Shown one piece after another: positions 26,008-35,651 of a stretch of 49,305 bases of DNA (positions within the stretch are counted from its first letter, which is position 1; every line of letters begins with the position of its first letter). The notes under the pieces were generated by a model that had not been told where the DNA came from, made no database searches, and worked only from the letters and a program-made list of their open reading frames with translations. The position numbers and the translations under genes are program-made. This DNA comes from an uncultured Alphaproteobacteria bacterium (lineage in GTDB: Bacteria > Pseudomonadota > Alphaproteobacteria > HIMB59 > GCA-002718135): contig CACEMR010000012.1 of the NCBI GenBank assembly GCA_902560725.1, positions 1 through 49,305 on the forward strand, read 5' to 3'.

Positions 26008-26026
26008 TTTTATATTAATCTTAATT

Positions 26027-26164
26027 GTGACAGATAAAAATTATAAACAAATAAAAAAAAACCTTGTTAAGGAAAAAATAAGATCATCACGACTTAAAAG
26101 ATTAGAGAGTCAATTAAAGGCAAACATATTAAAAAGAAAAAAAGCTCAAAAAAATAATGGATAG
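26027..26164 (+). CDS. Small basic protein upstream of murA
   Basis: 45 residues from GTG 26027, ending RLKRLESQLKANILKRKKAQ and a short tail. Short basic proteins with a similar ANLKRRKAQ ending often precede murA in alphaproteobacteria, from memory. The frame is open upstream through the DUF2256 gene, but those residues look like out-of-frame noise. It overlaps the murA start by 8 bases, which supports translational coupling. The function is unknown. Confidence 0.55.
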   Translation: MTDKNYKQIKKNLVKEKIRSSRLKRLESQLKANILKRKKAQKNNG

Positions 26165-27413
26165 ATTAATTATTTCAGGTAACAAAAAACTAAAAGGCTC
26201 AATAAGTATTCATGGCTCTAAAAACGCAGCATTACCAATTCTTGTAGCGTCATTATTAAGTAACCAAAATTTAACCTTGGAGAATATTCCTAATGTTGCT
26301 GATATAAATAATATGTTAAAATTATTAGAGGGTTGTGGTGTTAAAATAATTAAAAACAAAAACTCATTAATAATAAATAGCAAGAATTTAAAAAATATTT
26401 CTGCTGATTATGACATTGTTAGAAAAATGAGAGCATCTGTTTTAATTTTAGGACCCTTACTATCTCGTTTTGGATATTGTAAAATATCTCTTCCTGGTGG
26501 TTGTGCTATTGGAACAAGACCAATAGATATTCATTTAAAAGGACTTAAGAAGTTAGGTGCAAAATTTGAAATTGAAAATGGATTTGTTATTGGTCAAGTT
26601 TCTAAAAACTTAATAGGAAATAAAATTAAATTACCTTCACCCAGTGTTGGTGCTACTGAAAATATTTTAATGGCTGCAGTAATGGCGAAGGGAGAAACTT
26701 TGATAGATCATGCAGCAAGAGAACCTGAAATAGTAGATTTAGGAAATTTCTTGATATCTATGGGTGCTAAAATAGAAGGACTCGGATCTAATAAAATTTA
26801 TATTCAAGGTGTAAATAATCTTAAAGCAACAAAATATAAAATAATATCTGATCGAATTGTTGCTGGAACATTTATAATTTTAGCTGTTATGATAAATTCT
26901 AAAATTCAAGTCAAAAACTTTAACCCTAATCATTTAAAATCATTAATAAAAATTTTAAAAAAAATGGGTGCAAATATGGATGTATTAAATAGTTCGATTA
27001 AAATTTATCCCTCTAAAAAATTAAAATCTGCGAAAATTGAAACAGCACCTTATCCTGGTTTTCCAACAGATTTACAAGCTCAAATTATGTCTCTGATGAG
27101 TATAGTAAACGGTAACTCAGAAATTAAAGAAACTGTTTTTGAAAATCGATTTATGCATGTTCCTGAGCTTAATCGTTTAGGTGCAGAAATAAATTTAAAT
27201 AAGGACATAGCTTTTATCAAAGGAAATAAAAAGTTTAAAGGTGCACAGGTAATGGCAAGTGATTTAAGAGCTAGTGTCAGTTTAGTTCTTGCAGCATTAT
27301 GTGCTGAAGGTAAAACTACAATTAACCGTGTTTATCACTTGGATAGGGGGTATGCAGAAATAGAAAAATACCTTGGAAAACTTGGAGCTAAAATAATGAG
27401 ACAGAAAATTTAA
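26157..27413 (+). CDS. murA: UDP-N-acetylglucosamine 1-carboxyvinyltransferase
   Basis: Catalyses the first committed step of peptidoglycan synthesis, transferring enolpyruvate from PEP to UDP-GlcNAc. The 418-residue protein has the two-domain inside-out barrel pattern, with GSKNAALPIL (K22) and the active-site loop PGGCAIGTRP carrying the catalytic, fosfomycin-reactive C116. The C-terminal YHLDRGYAEIEKYLGKLGA is standard. It lies 46 bases before hisG. Confidence 0.97.
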   Translation: MDRLIISGNKKLKGSISIHGSKNAALPILVASLLSNQNLTLENIPNVADINNMLKLLEGCGVKIIKNKNSLIINSKNLKNISADYDIVRKMRASVLILGPLLSRFGYCKISLPGGCAIGTRPIDIHLKGLKKLGAKFEIENGFVIGQVSKNLIGNKIKLPSPSVGATENILMAAVMAKGETLIDHAAREPEIVDLGNFLISMGAKIEGLGSNKIYIQGVNNLKATKYKIISDRIVAGTFIILAVMINSKIQVKNFNPNHLKSLIKILKKMGANMDVLNSSIKIYPSKKLKSAKIETAPYPGFPTDLQAQIMSLMSIVNGNSEIKETVFENRFMHVPELNRLGAEINLNKDIAFIKGNKKFKGAQVMASDLRASVSLVLAALCAEGKTTINRVYHLDRGYAEIEKYLGKLGAKIMRQKI

Positions 27414-27459
27414 CTTTTTCTAGTTTTTCTTCTCTCTACACTATATTAACCCGATTTTT

Positions 27460-28107
27460 ATGAATAAAATTATTATAGCTATTCCAAGAGGTCGTATAAC
27501 TAAAGAATGTAAAAAAATTCTATCAAAAACCTCATTTGCTCCTGACCCAATGCTTTTTGACAAAGAGACTAGAAAATTAAAGTTTAAATCTAAAGATAAA
27601 TCGATTGAGTATATTAAAGTTAGAGCTTTTGACGCTTGTACTTTTGTTGCATTTGGAGCTGCTCAAATTGGTATTGCTGGTGAGGATGTTATAAAGGAGT
27701 TTGATTATTCAGAAGTCTATGCCCCTTTGGATCTTAATATTGGACATTGCAAAATTTCAGTTGCTGCAGTCAAAAGTTTAATAAAAAAAGAAAATCCAGA
27801 TACTTGGAGCAATATTCGAGTTGCAACAAAATATCCAAATATAACCAAAAAATTTTTTGCAGCAAAAGGAATTCAAGCTGAAATTATTAAATTAAGTGGA
27901 TCAATGGAGTTAGCGCCTTCATTAAATATGTGCAGAAGAATAGTAGATCTAGTATCTACTGGCCAGACTCTAAAAGTAAATGGTTTGATTGAGGTTGAGG
28001 AAATAATGAAAATTCAGTCTAAATTAATTATTAATAGATCTGCTTATAAAACTGAGATGTTAAAAATAAAAGAAATTATTTCTGAATTTGAAAAAGTGAT
28101 TGAATGA
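27460..28107 (+). CDS. hisG: ATP phosphoribosyltransferase, short form
   Basis: First step of histidine synthesis, joining ATP and PRPP. The 215-residue protein is the short HisG form, which lacks the regulatory C-terminal domain and normally needs HisZ for activity; no hisZ is in the window. Motifs are AIPRGRITKE at the N-terminus, FGAAQIGIAGEDVI, and DLVSTGQTLKVNGLIEVE for PRPP binding. It overlaps hisD by 4 bases (ATGA). Confidence 0.95.
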   Translation: MNKIIIAIPRGRITKECKKILSKTSFAPDPMLFDKETRKLKFKSKDKSIEYIKVRAFDACTFVAFGAAQIGIAGEDVIKEFDYSEVYAPLDLNIGHCKISVAAVKSLIKKENPDTWSNIRVATKYPNITKKFFAAKGIQAEIIKLSGSMELAPSLNMCRRIVDLVSTGQTLKVNGLIEVEEIMKIQSKLIINRSAYKTEMLKIKEIISEFEKVIE

Positions 28108-29375
28108 AAATATTAAAACATAATGATATTAAGCTTAAAAGTTTTCTAAGAAGAAGCAAAGTTCTTAATGACGATAGTATATATAAAAAAGTAAAAGAAA
28201 TTATTTTTAATATAAAAAAAAATGGAGATAAAGCGCTTATAAAATATGCCAAACAATATGATAAAATTGATATTGATAAAAAAGAATTTAAATTAAATTT
28301 AAGATCTCAAAAAATAAATTCAAAACTTGATAAAGAAATTTTAAATAGTTTTAAAATAGCTATAAAAAATATAACAAAGTTTCACAAAAAGCAATTACCT
28401 ATAAATATTGAGCAAAATGAAAATAATATCAATCTCCAATCTGTATGGAAGCCTATAGACTCAGTTGGCCTTTATGTGCCTGGAGGTAATGCATTTTATC
28501 CTTCATCTTTAATTATGAATGTAATTCCTGCAAAAATAGCTGGTGTTAAACGAATTGTTTGCGTTACCCCACCTTGTAAAGAAATTAATCCTTATCTTAT
28601 AGCTCTGCTAAAAGAATTAAACATAAAAGAAACATATTTTGTTGGAGGTGCTCAAGCAATTGCTGCTCTAGCTCTAGGAACAAAAACAATTAAACCGGTG
28701 AATAAAATTTTTGGACCTGGTAATGCTTATGTTGCAGAAGCAAAAAAGCAATTATTTGGCAGTGTGGGAATTGATTTAATAGCTGGTCCATCAGAAATTG
28801 TTGTTGTTGCGAATAAAGATAATAATCCTAGATGGGTAGCCGCTGATCTAATGGCTCAAGCAGAGCATGATAGTAATGCTCAATCTATATTAATTACTGA
28901 TAATAATGAATTTGCAAAAAAAGTTATAAATAGCATTAAAGAATTATCTAAAAAGACTCTAAAGAAAAAAATTATTGAACAAAGTTTAAAAAATAATGGT
29001 CTAATATTATTGGTAAATAAAATTGAAAATTGTGAAGATTTAATAAACTTTATAGCTCCTGAGCATCTTCATATACAAATTAAATCTTATAAAAAATTAT
29101 TTTCAAAAGTTAATAATGCTGGTGCAATATTTTTAGGAGAATATTCGTGTGAAGCATTTGGAGATTATATCGTAGGAACTAATCACATTTTACCTACATC
29201 TGGAGCAGCAAAATTTTCTTCAGGTTTAGGCGTTTTAGATTTCATGAAAAGAAACTCTGTAGTTAAAATTAATTCAAAATCTTATAATTTTTTAAAAGAA
29301 GATACTGAAAATATGGCAAACATCGAAGGTTTAGATGCTCATAAATTATCAGTAAAAATTAGACAAAAGAAATAA
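28104..29375 (+). CDS. hisD: Histidinol dehydrogenase
   Basis: Performs the last two oxidations of histidine synthesis with NAD and zinc. The 423-residue protein carries VGLYVPGGNAFYPSSLIMN, the GPGNAYVAEAKK stretch, IDLIAGPSEIVVVA, the catalytic/zinc region LMAQAEHDSNAQ and the C-terminal PEHLHI. It is coupled to hisG by an ATGA overlap and followed after 34 bases by infA with its own Shine-Dalgarno. Confidence 0.97.
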   Translation: MKILKHNDIKLKSFLRRSKVLNDDSIYKKVKEIIFNIKKNGDKALIKYAKQYDKIDIDKKEFKLNLRSQKINSKLDKEILNSFKIAIKNITKFHKKQLPINIEQNENNINLQSVWKPIDSVGLYVPGGNAFYPSSLIMNVIPAKIAGVKRIVCVTPPCKEINPYLIALLKELNIKETYFVGGAQAIAALALGTKTIKPVNKIFGPGNAYVAEAKKQLFGSVGIDLIAGPSEIVVVANKDNNPRWVAADLMAQAEHDSNAQSILITDNNEFAKKVINSIKELSKKTLKKKIIEQSLKNNGLILLVNKIENCEDLINFIAPEHLHIQIKSYKKLFSKVNNAGAIFLGEYSCEAFGDYIVGTNHILPTSGAAKFSSGLGVLDFMKRNSVVKINSKSYNFLKEDTENMANIEGLDAHKLSVKIRQKK

Positions 29376-29409
29376 AGTTAATTATATAAAAGAAAATTAA
29401 AGGAGATAA

Positions 29410-29628
29410 ATGCCAAAAGAAGGTTCGATTGAGTTTCAAGGAGTAGTTTTAGAATTACTTCCTAATGCAATGTTCAAAGTTAAGTTGGAAAATGATCACG
29501 AAATTTTAGCACACTCATCTGGAAAAATGAGAAAAAATAGAATAAGAGTTCTTGCAGGTGATAAAGTAACTGTCGAAATGACTCCTTATGATCTTACCAA
29601 GGGTCGAATTACTTTTAGATGGAAATAA
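29410..29628 (+). CDS. infA: Translation initiation factor IF-1
   Basis: A 72-residue OB-fold protein that binds the ribosomal A site during initiation. The sequence has the near-universal [53 protein letters not shown], ending in TFRWK. An AAAGGAGAT Shine-Dalgarno precedes the ATG. It overlaps yacG by 10 bases. Confidence 0.98.
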   Translation: MPKEGSIEFQGVVLELLPNAMFKVKLENDHEILAHSSGKMRKNRIRVLAGDKVTVEMTPYDLTKGRITFRWK

Positions 29629-29801
29629 AAAAACAAAATAAAACTAATATTTTGCCTCTTAAGAAAAAACCTAAATGTCCAACTTGTAAAAAAGTTGCTA
29701 GAGAGCCTTTCATCCCTTTTTGTTCGAAAAAGTGTGCAAGCTTAGATTTGATGAAATGGCTTAATGATGAATATCAATCTAATTTAAAAATTGATCAATA
29801 A
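29619..29801 (+). CDS. yacG: DNA gyrase inhibitor / zinc-binding protein YacG
   Basis: A 60-residue protein with a four-cysteine zinc site: CPTCKK followed by FCSKKC, then [13 protein letters not shown]. coli YacG binds GyrB and inhibits gyrase. It overlaps infA by 10 bases and lies 52 bases before tRNA-Phe, an arrangement frequent in alphaproteobacteria. Confidence 0.9.
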   Translation: MEIKKQNKTNILPLKKKPKCPTCKKVAREPFIPFCSKKCASLDLMKWLNDEYQSNLKIDQ

Positions 29802-29853
29802 TATAAATATTTAATTGAATATAATTACAAAACACTTTATCAGATATTTTTAT

Positions 29854-29929
<76 letters not shown>

Positions 29930-29985
29930 TTAAATATATTAATCCTCTTTCTTAATAAATAAATGCAAGTAATATATTTAATTAA

Positions 29986-32196
29986 ATGAAGAATTACAAA
30001 TTACTCTCTTTTTTAACTGTACTAATAATTTTTGGTTTTTTTTTATATAAATTAGTAATTGCTGACACTGGTATTTCATTTGCTTATGATTATTTGTTAA
30101 ATAAATTGGATTTAAATAATACTAGTAATTCAGTTTCAATTAAAATTAGTAATGAAACCAATGAAATAAATAATCAACTATTCAGTTTTGAAAATATTGA
30201 AGGGATTATAGATATAAAATTAAAAAATCACAATAAATTCAAACCATCAATCAAACAATTAGAAGAAACTGACTCATGGATTAGATCAAATGGGGGAGAT
30301 TTTTCAAATAAATATTCAATTTATAATCAAATTAATAAAAATAATGTAAATAAATTAAAATTAGATTTTAAAATAGAATTGGATAATACCATTTTCAAAA
30401 AAAAATGGATGAACAATGTTGAAACAAACCCAATATATTTCGATGGATTATTGTATATAATAACACCTTTTAAAGAATTATTAGCAATAGATATTTTAAA
30501 TAAAAAAATTAAATGGAAATTTAAATCTCTTAAGAAAATTGATTCTCGAGGAATAACTTTATGGATAAACCAAAAAGATAAAAAAAATTCTTGCTTATTT
30601 GTACCGATCAGGAATGGTATTTTTTGTATTAACTATAAAACAGGAAAACTAAATCAAAAACTAGGTAATAATGGCTTTATTAAAACAGGTATTGTTAGAG
30701 CCGCTCCTATAATTTGGAAAGATAATGTAGTTGTTGCAACAGTAAATGATCAAAAAGTAAAAATTGTTTCGTTAGATGATGGGGAAATTACTGACATAAT
30801 TAATATTCATCCAAAAGATAGAAAATTTAAAGGGGGAAGTCCTTGGGGTGGAATTTCTTTAGATAAAAAAAATAATTTACTTTTCTTAACTACAGGAAAT
30901 CCAAGACCAGCTTTGATTGGCACTTCTAGGCCTGGTAAAAATAAAAATGCAAATAGTATAATTGCAATTAAATTAGATGAAAAAAAAATATTATGGACTT
31001 TTCAGGAAGTAGCCCATGATTTATGGGATTATGATATTGCATCTCCACCTCTTTTGGCAAAAATAAAAATAAATAATCAATTTTTAGATGTTGTTATAGT
31101 CACTACTAAAATAGGAAATACACTTATTTTTGATAGACTTACAGGTAAATCTCTTCGTGATATTAATTACATAAATGTACCACAATCAGATTATTTTGCA
31201 GAAAAAGTTTCTCCCAAACAATTAATAATAGAAAATCCGAAATCATTTATGAAGCTAAATGTGTCTACTGAAGATTTTGATGACAGATTAATTGAAGAAA
31301 AAAATAAAATTATTAACACTATTGATGAATTTGATTATGGCTCTTTCATACCACCGTCATTTACTAAAAATGTAATTGTTTATGGTTTACATGGAGGCGC
31401 TCAATGGCCTGGAGCAGTATTTGATCCATATAATCAAAATATTTATTTACAAGTAAATCAAATTCCCTGGCTATTAAAACTTTATTTAACATCCAACGAA
31501 CTACATCCAGATAATATGCAAGAGGCATTTAAATTATATCAAACAAATTGCTCATCATGTCATATGAAAAATAGAAGTGGCAATTACACAACTATTGATG
31601 AAAAAAGCATTAGCTTTGTGCCAAGTCTCATTAAGGCATATGATAAAAAATATATAAATTTTGATTACTTTAAAGATAAGGTCGTAAAAAAACATAAAGA
31701 AAAATATAATAAAGATGATTTAAATAAAATTCATAATTTATTTATTAATTGGGATAAAAAGATTCTAAAATCAAAAAATTTTAATACCAATTTTCAATGG
31801 TCTCAGTTTTTATATTCTGATGATTTACCTGTTACTAAACCACCTTGGGGTAAGATTGTATCTTTAAATTTAGTTACCGGAGATATTAATTGGGAAGTTC
31901 CAAGTGGTTATATTAAAGACATTAGAATTGGCACCTCAAACTTTGGAGGTTTGATTGCTACTAGTGGTAATTTAATATTTTCAACTGGAACAAATGATAA
32001 AAAAATAGTTGCTCTTGACTCTTCTAACGGTGAAGAACTGTGGTCATTTAATATGAAAGCAGCAGGAAGCACTGCTCCTATTACTTTTGAATTTAATAAC
32101 AAACAATATATTGCAGTAGTTTCTACTGGGGGAAGATATCACAATTATACTAAAAAATATGGAGAATTATACGTATTTAGCTTACAAAGTAATTAG
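29986..32196 (+). CDS. PQQ-dependent dehydrogenase with c-type haem site
   Basis: A 736-residue quinoprotein of the eight-bladed propeller type. The N-terminal hydrophobic segment (about 5-26) anchors or exports it to the periplasm. Propeller features include tryptophan-docking-like strands, GGSPWGG, the TTGNPRPALIGTSRPG segment and a HDLWDYDIASPP motif typical of membrane glucose-dehydrogenase-like quinoproteins. A CSSCH haem-binding site near residue 523 lies within the propeller sequence before the last blades, so electrons could pass to an attached cytochrome. The substrate is unknown. No pqq biosynthesis genes are in the window. The stop overlaps the next GTG (TAGTG). Confidence 0.87.
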   Translation: MKNYKLLSFLTVLIIFGFFLYKLVIADTGISFAYDYLLNKLDLNNTSNSVSIKISNETNEINNQLFSFENIEGIIDIKLKNHNKFKPSIKQLEETDSWIRSNGGDFSNKYSIYNQINKNNVNKLKLDFKIELDNTIFKKKWMNNVETNPIYFDGLLYIITPFKELLAIDILNKKIKWKFKSLKKIDSRGITLWINQKDKKNSCLFVPIRNGIFCINYKTGKLNQKLGNNGFIKTGIVRAAPIIWKDNVVVATVNDQKVKIVSLDDGEITDIINIHPKDRKFKGGSPWGGISLDKKNNLLFLTTGNPRPALIGTSRPGKNKNANSIIAIKLDEKKILWTFQEVAHDLWDYDIASPPLLAKIKINNQFLDVVIVTTKIGNTLIFDRLTGKSLRDINYINVPQSDYFAEKVSPKQLIIENPKSFMKLNVSTEDFDDRLIEEKNKIINTIDEFDYGSFIPPSFTKNVIVYGLHGGAQWPGAVFDPYNQNIYLQVNQIPWLLKLYLTSNELHPDNMQEAFKLYQTNCSSCHMKNRSGNYTTIDEKSISFVPSLIKAYDKKYINFDYFKDKVVKKHKEKYNKDDLNKIHNLFINWDKKILKSKNFNTNFQWSQFLYSDDLPVTKPPWGKIVSLNLVTGDINWEVPSGYIKDIRIGTSNFGGLIATSGNLIFSTGTNDKKIVALDSSNGEELWSFNMKAAGSTAPITFEFNNKQYIAVVSTGGRYHNYTKKYGELYVFSLQSN

Positions 32197-32888
32197 TGGA
32201 AAATATTTATAAAAAAAAATCTTTTATTTCAAGATTTGCAGATAAAATTCAAAGACGCAATAGGGGGAATTTATTTTTACTTATAAAGAACTTTATTTTT
32301 TATATTCAATCTAAAATTGATAATTTCACTTTGGACAAAAGAGCTTATATTATTAAACAATTTAAAAAAAAATCAATTATTGCCGAAATCGGTGTCTGGA
32401 GAGGTGATTTTTCACAAGAAATAGTATTAAATGCAAATCCAAAAGAATTAGTTCTTGTTGATCCATGGATATATGATGAAGAAATAAGAGGATGTGCTCC
32501 ACAATTTAAAGGAAATGAACCTATCAATCAAAAATTCTTTGATGATGCTAAAAATTTTACTTATAAAAAATTTGAAAGCTTAGATTTTGTAAAAATTCTC
32601 AATATGAATTCTGAAAATGCATCAAGCAAATTTGATAATAATTATTTTGATTATATTTATATTGATGGGGAGCATTCATATAAAGCAGTAATTCAGGATT
32701 TAAAATCTTGGTATCCCAAATTAAAAATTAATGGAAAAATTTTTGGTGATGATTTTTACTGGCGAGAAGAAGATAATTCTTTTAGTGTAAAAAAAGCATA
32801 CGAGGATTTTATTAAAGAAAATAAAATAAAAAAATGGTGTGTATTTAAATCACAGATATGTATTATAAAAGAAAATGTCTATAGATAA
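32196..32888 (+). CDS. Class I SAM-dependent methyltransferase
   Basis: A 230-residue protein beginning with GTG that overlaps the PQQ dehydrogenase stop. It has the motif AEIGVWRGDFSQEI (SAM-binding glycine loop), ELVLVDPW and DYIYIDGEHSYKAVIQDL, resembling the Methyltransf_24/TylF-like group that modifies sugars or other small molecules. It is coupled to the glycosyltransferase downstream by a 14-base overlap. The substrate is unknown. Confidence 0.75.
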   Translation: MENIYKKKSFISRFADKIQRRNRGNLFLLIKNFIFYIQSKIDNFTLDKRAYIIKQFKKKSIIAEIGVWRGDFSQEIVLNANPKELVLVDPWIYDEEIRGCAPQFKGNEPINQKFFDDAKNFTYKKFESLDFVKILNMNSENASSKFDNNYFDYIYIDGEHSYKAVIQDLKSWYPKLKINGKIFGDDFYWREEDNSFSVKKAYEDFIKENKIKKWCVFKSQICIIKENVYR

Positions 32889-33771
32889 AATAATTGTAAG
32901 TTCATCAGACGCTAAATATTTTGAACTTTTAAAAGAATTATTTTTATCATTAAAACATAATAAAGTTTTAGATGAATATAGCTTTGGCGTACTAAATACA
33001 GGAATGAGTAAAGATCAAATTGATTACATGAAAGACAATAATATTTTAGTAAAAGAAGCAATTTGGAATGTTGAAGTTCCAAAATATAAAATTCTTGGAA
33101 GAGATCATTTAAAAACACAGGTTGCAAGAGCATTCTTGCCTGATTATTTTCCTGATTATAAAGTTTATATTTGGCTTGATGCTGATTTATGGCTTAATGA
33201 TTATGAGTCCTTTAAATTGTATGAACAAGGCGCACTCCAGGATTGTATAGCTATCACTCCCCAATCTGACAGAGCATATTTTAATAATGCAAATGTTGAA
33301 TGGTTTATGAATTTTCCTAAGAAAGTAAAAACGATTAATTATAAAAATATAGGAAGATCAGTTTCAAAAAAACTTGGAAAAAAATATGCATTTTATTCAA
33401 CTCTAAACGCAGGTGCTTTTGGAATTAGCTCTAATGATAATATATGGAAAGGTATTCAAAATAATATAAAGTTAGCTGCAAAAAAAGGTAGAATATTTGG
33501 CACTGATCAAGTTGCTCTGGCCCTTAGTATTTATGAAGATAAAATCCCTACTCAATTTTTACCAGCCTATTGTAATTGGATGTGTGAATTTCATTTACCC
33601 TTATATGATGAAGTTACAAATAAATTTTTAGAACCTTATTTGCCAAATCATCCTTTGGCACTTGTTCATTTAGCAGGACTAGATGAAATAAGAGACCAAA
33701 AAGGTTTAACAACTAATATAAAAACAAAAGATGGAAAAATATTAAAAAAATCTTTACGTTTTAATGTTTAA
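32875..33771 (+). CDS. GT8-like glycosyltransferase
   Basis: A 298-residue GT-A fold protein. The metal-binding DxD lies in VYIWLDADLWLND, about residues 98-110, with a later NAGAFGIS region and a C-terminal HLAGL motif. The pattern is that of the GT8 family or a related nucleotide-sugar transferase. The acceptor is unknown. It overlaps the methyltransferase (14 bases) and the first ABC permease (8 bases). Confidence 0.68.
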   Translation: MSIDKIIVSSSDAKYFELLKELFLSLKHNKVLDEYSFGVLNTGMSKDQIDYMKDNNILVKEAIWNVEVPKYKILGRDHLKTQVARAFLPDYFPDYKVYIWLDADLWLNDYESFKLYEQGALQDCIAITPQSDRAYFNNANVEWFMNFPKKVKTINYKNIGRSVSKKLGKKYAFYSTLNAGAFGISSNDNIWKGIQNNIKLAAKKGRIFGTDQVALALSIYEDKIPTQFLPAYCNWMCEFHLPLYDEVTNKFLEPYLPNHPLALVHLAGLDEIRDQKGLTTNIKTKDGKILKKSLRFNV

Positions 33772-34471
33772 GTTTGAAAAATTAGTATTTGGTGACTCAG
33801 GGTGGGGCGATGAGTTTCTAATCGCAACTTCGATGACATTACTAGTAAGTATTATGTCCATGGGTTTAGGCCTTACTATAGCAATTATTACAGTTTGGGC
33901 AAAATTAATCCAAAATAGAATCACAAGAATAATTGCAAATTTTTATACTACTGTGATTAGAGGTGTTCCCGAGTTGTTAGTAATCTATTTGATTTTTTTT
34001 GGAGGTAATGCTGTTGTTATGAAAATAGCAAAAATATTTGGTTACAATGGGTATATTGAACTTAATGCATTAACTATTGCTACTATAGCTATCGCAATTA
34101 TATCAGCAACTTATTCAAGCGAGGTATTAAGAGCTGCTTATTTATCTATTTCAAAAGGTCAAATAGAGGCAGCTAAATCTACAGGGATGAATAAATTCAG
34201 CATTTTTATTAAAGTTATATCACCACAAGTTATAAGACATGCTTTGCCAGGAATAGGAAATGTGTGGCAAATAACTCTTAAAGATACTTCTCTAATATCT
34301 GTAACTGGACTTGTTGAAATAATGAGGCAATCAAGAATTTCATCTAATGTTGAACACTCTCCTTTGACTTTTTTAATAACAGCTGCAATTTTATATTTAT
34401 GTTTAACAACTTTTTCTGGAAGATTTTTTAAATATTTGGAAATCAATTATTCAAAGGGATATTCTATATGA
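33764..34471 (+). CDS. Polar amino acid ABC transporter permease (HisQ-type)
   Basis: A 235-residue inner-membrane permease of the HisQ/ArtQ/OccQ type. It carries TTVIRGVPELLVIYLIFF, the family N-terminal signature, and the EAA loop IEAAKSTGMNKFSIFIKVISPQVIRHALPG. It is paired with the next gene by a 4-base overlap. Neither the periplasmic binding protein nor the ATPase is in the window. Family members import basic amino acids, opines or related solutes. Confidence 0.9.
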   Translation: MFKFEKLVFGDSGWGDEFLIATSMTLLVSIMSMGLGLTIAIITVWAKLIQNRITRIIANFYTTVIRGVPELLVIYLIFFGGNAVVMKIAKIFGYNGYIELNALTIATIAIAIISATYSSEVLRAAYLSISKGQIEAAKSTGMNKFSIFIKVISPQVIRHALPGIGNVWQITLKDTSLISVTGLVEIMRQSRISSNVEHSPLTFLITAAILYLCLTTFSGRFFKYLEINYSKGYSI

Positions 34472-35178
34472 TTGAAATAATAAATAATTTTCAAGATTCA
34501 TTAATTTATAAAAATTTTTTTATTGTTCTATCAGGGTTAGATAATACTATTTTACTTTTATTAATATCATTACCTGTGGGATTTGTTTTAGCATTAATAT
34601 TTGCCTTAGGGAGAGTTTCTAAAATAAAAATATTATCAAGAACAATTGCAAGTTATATTTTTATTATTAGAGGAACGCCATTATTAGTTCAAATTTATTT
34701 AATTTATTTTGGTTTAGGTTCAGTAAAATTTATCAGAGAAAGTTTTTTATGGTATGCTTTAAAAGAACCTTTTTGGTGTGGAGTAATTGCACTCACAATA
34801 AATACAGTCGCCTACGGAGCAGAAATTTTTAGAGGTGGAATTCAATCAATCGAAAAAGGACAGGTAGAGTCGGGTTTATCACTTGGTTTTAGTAAATTCA
34901 TGCTTTTAAGAAAAATAATTATACCAATTGCGATAAGAAAAGTTCTCCCTTCATACGGCAATGAATTAATTTTAATGGTTAAAGCAACCTCATTGGTTAG
35001 TTTAACTACGTATATGGAGATGACAGGTATAGCAAGGAAGATAATGGCTAAAACATTTGCTCCAGTAGAAGCGTTTATTGCTGCTGGCATACTATATCTT
35101 TTTTTAAATTTCCTTATGATACAATTTGTTAAATATTTGGAATGGAAATATAATCCACATTTAAGATTAAATAATTAA
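34468..35178 (+). CDS. Polar amino acid ABC transporter permease (HisM-type)
   Basis: A 236-residue permease forming a heterodimer with its neighbour. Typical segments are YIFIIRGTPLLVQIYLIYFG and the EAA loop VESGLSLGFSKFMLLRKIIIPIAIRKVLPS. Its last 4 bases overlap the stop of the convergent cytochrome c' gene. Confidence 0.9.
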   Translation: MIEIINNFQDSLIYKNFFIVLSGLDNTILLLLISLPVGFVLALIFALGRVSKIKILSRTIASYIFIIRGTPLLVQIYLIYFGLGSVKFIRESFLWYALKEPFWCGVIALTINTVAYGAEIFRGGIQSIEKGQVESGLSLGFSKFMLLRKIIIPIAIRKVLPSYGNELILMVKATSLVSLTTYMEMTGIARKIMAKTFAPVEAFIAAGILYLFLNFLMIQFVKYLEWKYNPHLRLNN

Positions 35179-35651
35179 TTCCTAAATTTTTTGTGACATG
35201 CACCACAATTTGCTGCCATTTGTTTAAAAGCATCATTTAGCATTTGATTATCTTCCAGCTCTGCACTTAGTGAAATCATTTCAATGTCGCTAACAAACTT
35301 ATTATTAAATTCTAAAAAAGTATCTACCTTGTCAGGATTGTCTGGTTCATCTTTTGTTAACCAAATCGCTTCACTTGCCGTTTTGTATTGACTTCCTTCA
35401 GGAAAAGCTTCTTTAAATTCTTTAGCTGAATTCAACAAAGTATTATTCAGTTCTATAATTGTATTGTAATCATCAGACTGAAGTAATTTAGAAATCTGAG
35501 AAGATATACTTTTTATCTTTTGCATTAGAGCCATTCTATTATTAACTATTTCTTCTAATGATTTGTCTTCTAATGTAACTGTATGACCAAAAATAACAGT
35601 AGGGCTTAATAAAGCTATTATTAACAAGAATATTTTAAACTGAGTAACCAT
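35175..35651 (-). CDS. Class II cytochrome c (cytochrome c'-like)
   Basis: A 158-residue periplasmic protein with a signal peptide (about 1-22) and the C-terminal haem site CGACHKKFR that marks cytochrome c' and relatives. The body is helical, as expected for a four-helix bundle. These proteins bind NO or take part in electron transfer; the role here is unknown. The start overlaps the iolE end by 17 bases, an odd functional pairing. Its stop overlaps the convergent permease gene by 4 bases. Confidence 0.85.
   Translation of the reverse strand: MVTQFKIFLLIIALLSPTVIFGHTVTLEDKSLEEIVNNRMALMQKIKSISSQISKLLQSDDYNTIIELNNTLLNSAKEFKEAFPEGSQYKTASEAIWLTKDEPDNPDKVDTFLEFNNKFVSDIEMISLSAELEDNQMLNDAFKQMAANCGACHKKFRN

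Noticed and set aside
25967-26026. Upstream extension of the small basic protein before murA
   Set aside because: This part overlaps the DUF2256 gene in another frame, where the cysteine pattern is the real coding signal.
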